22,190 bases of DNA, from positions 47,115-69,304 of the forward strand of contig MPNW01000912.1 in the NCBI GenBank assembly GCA_011800805.1. Direction: 5' to 3'. This DNA comes from Hirudo medicinalis (taxonomy: Eukaryota > Annelida > Clitellata > Hirudinida > Hirudinidae). This document shows, piece by piece, positions 19,301 to 22,190 of the stretch. A program made the position numbers and the translations under genes. The notes under the pieces were generated by a model. It did no database searches. It saw only the letters and a list, made by a program, of their open reading frames with translations, and was not told where the DNA came from. Every line of letters begins with the position of its first letter. Position 1 is the stretch's first letter.

Positions 19301-21143
19301 CTTTTGAAAAATTTGAATGTCTGCGATAAAAACCTTTAGTGGCATTTTTCAATCAATTCGAGCAAGACTCTAAGGGAGATTTATGCTTCTTAACATTTCT
19401 CAACTTTCTAATCCGAGCCTCAGGATCCGAGTTCGAATCCCGGCTCTTCCCGAACAACTGCAATCAAACTAGAACAACAACAACTCACAGGTATAATAGG
19501 TGTGATTCATGGCTGGAGAATGTTGTTGTTGATGCTGCTGCTGCTGTTGTTGTTGTTGTCGGCTGCATTCTCCATCGCTGATTGATTCATTGTAGCAACA
19601 GGAAGTCACGAGTGTGTGGTTGCAGTTGTAGCACAAGTTTGTCGTCTGCTCGCTTCCCGGCGCCTGATGATGATTATGATACTGGAGGAGGGGATTCTTT
19701 TTGCTGCCTCCGCTGGAAATGGAAAGGAAGAATTGGATTTGAGATGGGAATTTAAAAAAAAAACTTAATTAATTATTTGATTATTTAGTTAATTAATTAC
19801 TCACTCACTCACTCACTCACTCACTCACTCACTCACTCACTCATTCATTCATTAATTCATTCATTCATTCATTCATCTTAAACTAACAACATTAATCCAG
19901 TGTTGCATGCAATATTCTACTTGAATTCCACATTGGCACACTCCATATTTTCTTCTTGAAGACGGTCAGAGTAACTAGCTAGTTAGGTCACAGGGTTGCG
20001 TTCCTGCATGCGGCAGTATTGGCAGCAGTCGTAACGCGTCGTGTTCGAAACCCAGCTTGCACAAGCTGCCACAATCGTCCATGGGAAGGAGCGCTAAATA
20101 AATGATCGACAAATAAGAGCCTCAGATGCTCTGCACATGGCGCTCTATAAATGGAGTACGTTTACATTTGAATTTCTAAGGAAAGTGGTGTGCTGAGTCT
20201 TTCGTCTCGAGACAGCTCGACAATTAACGACTCAAACGCACCACACGAGAACTCTGAAATCAACCCCCTTTTTATACAATATCAGTACAGCCCGTCCCAG
20301 TACTGTACTGTAAGCCACAACAAGTCTTTACGTAGATCAAATAATTGATTAGCACTGGATTTCTGCGAATTTGCAAATTTATTTCGGAGGAAATAAAAAT
20401 GAAAAACAATCAGATTAATGACCGACCTGTCCGACATCTGCTGACTGATTGCTTCTGAAAGGAGAAACAGAAGAACGAACGAATGAATGAATGAATGAAT
20501 GAATGAATGAATGAATGAATGAATGAATGAATGAATGAATGAATAAATGAATGAAGTGAATAAATCATTCGTCAATTCATCAGCCATTCACTTCAAAGTT
20601 CTGCATTGATTCAAAGTTTTAAGATGCATTCGTGTTGGTGAATGAATGAATGAATGAATGAACAGATGGATGGTTTGGGTCTGTAGATAATGAAAACATG
20701 CTGGATAAGTGAATGAATGAATTAATGAGTGAACGAAGGAACGAATGAATGATTTAATTAATTACGCAAGTACATCAAAGCAAAGTTCCCTTATTTTCAT
20801 TCCCAACAAAACACCAAGCCCCTACACAAACCCCAAAACTCCACTCCACTCCATGTACGCCCCTACAAACCTGGCCGACCTTGAGAGAATTGGTGCTGAT
20901 TTGTTGAGACAATCATATGCTTGCCTTCGGCATCCTTGCCTTGGGTCTCAGCTGAGGTTAGGGTCTTCCTCTTCCTGTACCAAAGGACGCAGAAAACGCA
21001 CAGGGACAGCCAGATGATGCAGCCAATGAAGGCGAAGACCACGCCCAGGAACCAGGTTTCGTTGTACAGGTGTTTCTGGTGCACCTGTTGGAAATCCAGG
21101 TAGTTGTCCTTGTCCACCGTGATCGAGTCGTCTGTCAGTGGTT
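16364..21143 (-). CDS. Roundabout (Robo)-like guidance receptor, transmembrane and cytoplasmic exons
   Basis: Minus-strand exons 20871-21143, 19489-19707, 18224-18535, 17649-17850, 17290-17429 and 16364-16572 (TGA) are phase-compatible throughout and give 450 codons in frame. Exon one holds the membrane segment TWFLGVVFAFIGCIIWLSLC followed by YRKRKTLTS. The tryptophan in the helix, the basic YRxRK stop and the following LTS align with vertebrate Robo ([25 protein letters not shown]). GRPG at the exon end and a CysxSerCysCys-type patch in the next exon also fit Robo. The tail has a polyQ/His tract (19510-19550), Asn-rich and Tyr-Pro-rich stretches, and ILYIPPPPPVEED, a candidate proline-rich effector site like Robo CC2. 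It ends in an acidic/serine block (SSSDDVSSIEEDT) and a basic C-terminus. Robo proteins bind Slit through extracellular Ig domains; those exons would lie right of 21143, beyond the window or undetected. DCC/sidekick-type receptors are alternatives. Confidence 0.72.
18600..18712 (+). repeat. SINE-like dispersed repeat, degenerate copy 3
   Basis: It contains GGCTGCGTTCCTGCA near its start and GGGCGCTATATGAATGG near its end, matching the end blocks of the copy at 19975-20162. The middle is diverged. It lies in the Robo intron between exons 19489 and 18535. Confidence 0.45.
18833..18856. repeat. (AAAT)n microsatellite
   Basis: Six TAAA/AAAT units in the Robo intron. Confidence 0.9.
19051..19110. 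repeat. 20-bp tandem repeat, three units
   Basis: GGTGGATTTGAGGAGAATTG is present twice exactly (19051-19070 and 19071-19090), followed by a diverged third unit, in a Robo intron. Confidence 0.85.
19798..19877. repeat. (ACTC)n-(ATTC)n compound microsatellite
   Basis: About eleven CACT units run directly into ATTC units, as if one C-to-T-type change spread through half the array. It lies in the intron just upstream (in gene direction) of the Robo exon at 19489-19707. Confidence 0.92.
19975..20162 (+). repeat. SINE-like dispersed repeat, best-preserved copy 4
   Basis: The blocks in order are a tRNA-like TAGCTAGTTAGG start, GGGTTGCGTTCCTGCATGCG, a B-box-like GTGTTCGAAACCCAGC, CATGGGAAGGAGCGCTAAAT, and the tail GGCGCTCTATAAATGGAG. 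Each block recurs in at least one other copy (3695-3812 on the minus strand, 4935-5035, 18600-18712). Pol III promotion and tRNA origin are inferred from the B box. Confidence 0.65.
20478..20757. repeat. (GAAT)n microsatellite cluster
   Basis: A long near-perfect array at 20478-20556 is followed by shorter GAAT/GAAC arrays at 20637-20662 and 20707-20755. The minus strand reads as Ser-Phe-Ile-His repeats, which is a by-product. All are intronic in the Robo-like gene. Confidence 0.92.
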
Positions 21144-21174
21144 CTGCGAGAGGATTGGATGCAGTTAACCGATT

Positions 21175-21252
21175 TGTCGTTGTTGTGGTGTTGTGGTTAT
21201 TGTCGTTGTTGTGGTTGTTGTTGTCGTCGTCGTCGTTGTTGTTGTTGCGGTT
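21175..21252. repeat. (GTT/GTC)n trinucleotide tract next to the Robo exon
   Basis: GTTGTTGTGGT...GTCGTCGTCGTT run, immediately upstream of the acceptor of the exon 20871-21143. The minus strand is Asn/Asp codons, but a good acceptor (CTCTCGCAG) at 21144 places it in the intron. Confidence 0.8.
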
Positions 21253-21477
21253 GTTACGCAAAGAATCAATACTTATAATAGGTGAGCAAATTTATTTGTG
21301 TAAAGAGATGTAAAAATATTTTTAGTAAATATTAACGTCGTCGTCGTCGTCATCGCTAGCACTTTACAACAACAACAATAGCAACAGTAATGATCAACAT
21401 CATAATGACAATAATAATAAATTCTTAAAAAATAAATTTGTAATCATTATTAATAATCTTGCTAGCGCTTATAATTG

Positions 21478-21645
21478 CAAATAATAACAACAACAATGTT
21501 GGTGATATCGACGATAAGCAATCATTACAATAACAATTATACCAACAACAACAACAACATCCACAACAACAACGACGACGACAACTACGACGACGACGAC
21601 GACGACGACGACAACAACAACAACAACAGCAGCAACGACGACGAC
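21478..21645. repeat. (AAC/ACG)n trinucleotide tract
   Basis: Long ACAACAAC and ACGACGACG run. Cys/Arg- and Asn/Asp-rich frames through it are low-complexity artefacts. Confidence 0.9.
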
Positions 21646-22190
21646 AAACTCCGGTGAAAATCAAGCAACAATCAAATCAAGCGATTTCTTCAAATCGATT
21701 TAAATTCATTTTGTAGAAATTCAAAATCAAATTTGGAAGGAAAAAAATATATGAAATAAAAAATATAAAATATTTTTTACAAAAAACATAGAAAAATTGG
21801 AGATTAAATAAATGAAGACATTTATTGAAACCGCCGTGTCACGAAGTGTGACTCTGGCTTGGGTTTGACATCGACATTGGCTTGGAAGGAACATTCCAAG
21901 TTGGACACGGAATATTTTTATGGATGGATGGATGGATTAAAGAGTGGACGAATGGATGAATGATTGAATGCATGATTGAATGCATGATTGAATGGATGAA
22001 TGGATGAATGAATGGATGAATGAATGGATAGTTATCAGATAATCCTACAATGACGATGACGACGATGATGATGATGGTGATGTTGTTTCTTCAAGGAATG
22101 TATGTATGAGTGCATTTGGTGTAGTTTCCTGGAGGTTCTTTTAGAGAATTGTGTGGAAAGACAATATCATTAAAACAGTGATTGCAATTC
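21646..22190. other. Right-edge sequence with (ATGG/ATGA)n and (GATGAC)n repeats
   Basis: Arrays of ATGG/GAATGGAT units lie at 21921-22030 and a GATGAC run at 22049-22082. Between about 21835 and 21905 a GC-richer patch is readable on the minus strand (NLECSFQANVDVKPKPESHF), which could be an exon, but no clear acceptor precedes it. Otherwise nothing is recognisable; probably Robo intron. Confidence 0.45.

Noticed and set aside
19390..19450. tRNA gene suggested by GAGTTCGAATCCCGGC
   Set aside because: The T-arm-like segment has a stem mismatch, and no matching acceptor, D or anticodon arms are found upstream. It is at most a tRNA-derived fragment.
20282..20587. Minus-strand frame with Ser-Phe-Ile-His repeats
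   Set aside because: It is a translation of the GAAT microsatellite; no splice support.
20478..20757. CRISPR-like or satellite array
   Set aside because: Four-base period without spacers: a simple microsatellite in a eukaryotic intron.
21425..21664. Cys/Arg-rich and Asn/Asp-rich frames
   Set aside because: Low-complexity translation of the AAC/ACG tract.

Overview
The window is eukaryotic nuclear DNA from an AT-rich invertebrate genome. Coding exons of roughly 22-310 nt are separated by mostly short introns, and introns and spacers hold many tetranucleotide and trinucleotide microsatellites. Protein content is plainly metazoan: a Robo-type guidance receptor, NKAPD1, mitochondrial ribosomal protein mL42 and MTRES1. 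A lophotrochozoan such as an annelid or leech is my guess from the overall style; the sequence does not prove it.

Layout, left to right. (1) 1-2719, plus strand: 3' part of a leucine-rich-repeat gene, 11 exons. (2) 3444-7738, plus strand: a complete ten-exon gene that I could join in one open frame (450 aa). It encodes a signal peptide, a fucolectin/F5/8C-like galactose-binding domain split over two exons, two WSC domains, a six-cysteine laminin-EGF-like module, a membrane segment and a short basic tail. Two of its introns need GC-AG splice sites. (3) 7937-8700, minus strand: a decayed LINE reverse transcriptase. (4) 8969-9888, plus strand: MTRES1 (4 exons, 210 aa). (5) 10905-12405, minus strand: NKAPD1, tail-to-tail with MTRES1 and containing a near-exact tandem duplication around a single N that looks like an assembly join. 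(6) 12704-14164, plus strand: mL42 (6 exons, 129 aa), head-to-head with NKAPD1 across about 100-300 bp. (7) 14165-16363: mostly non-coding, with two unrecognised open segments and a GC-rich hairpin-like element. (8) 16364-21143, minus strand: last six exons of a Robo-like receptor (membrane segment and cytoplasmic tail, 450 aa); its extracellular part lies beyond the window. (9) 21144-22190: microsatellite-rich sequence, presumably a Robo intron.

MTRES1, NKAPD1 and mL42 form a compact housekeeping block. Two of the three products act in mitochondrial RNA metabolism or translation. The flanking LRR, WSC-receptor and Robo genes are not obviously linked to them in function. Scattered copies of a SINE-like repeat with a tRNA-type B box occur in introns of both the WSC gene and the Robo gene. 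All exon boundaries were derived by hand from splice signals plus phase continuity, with no transcript evidence.
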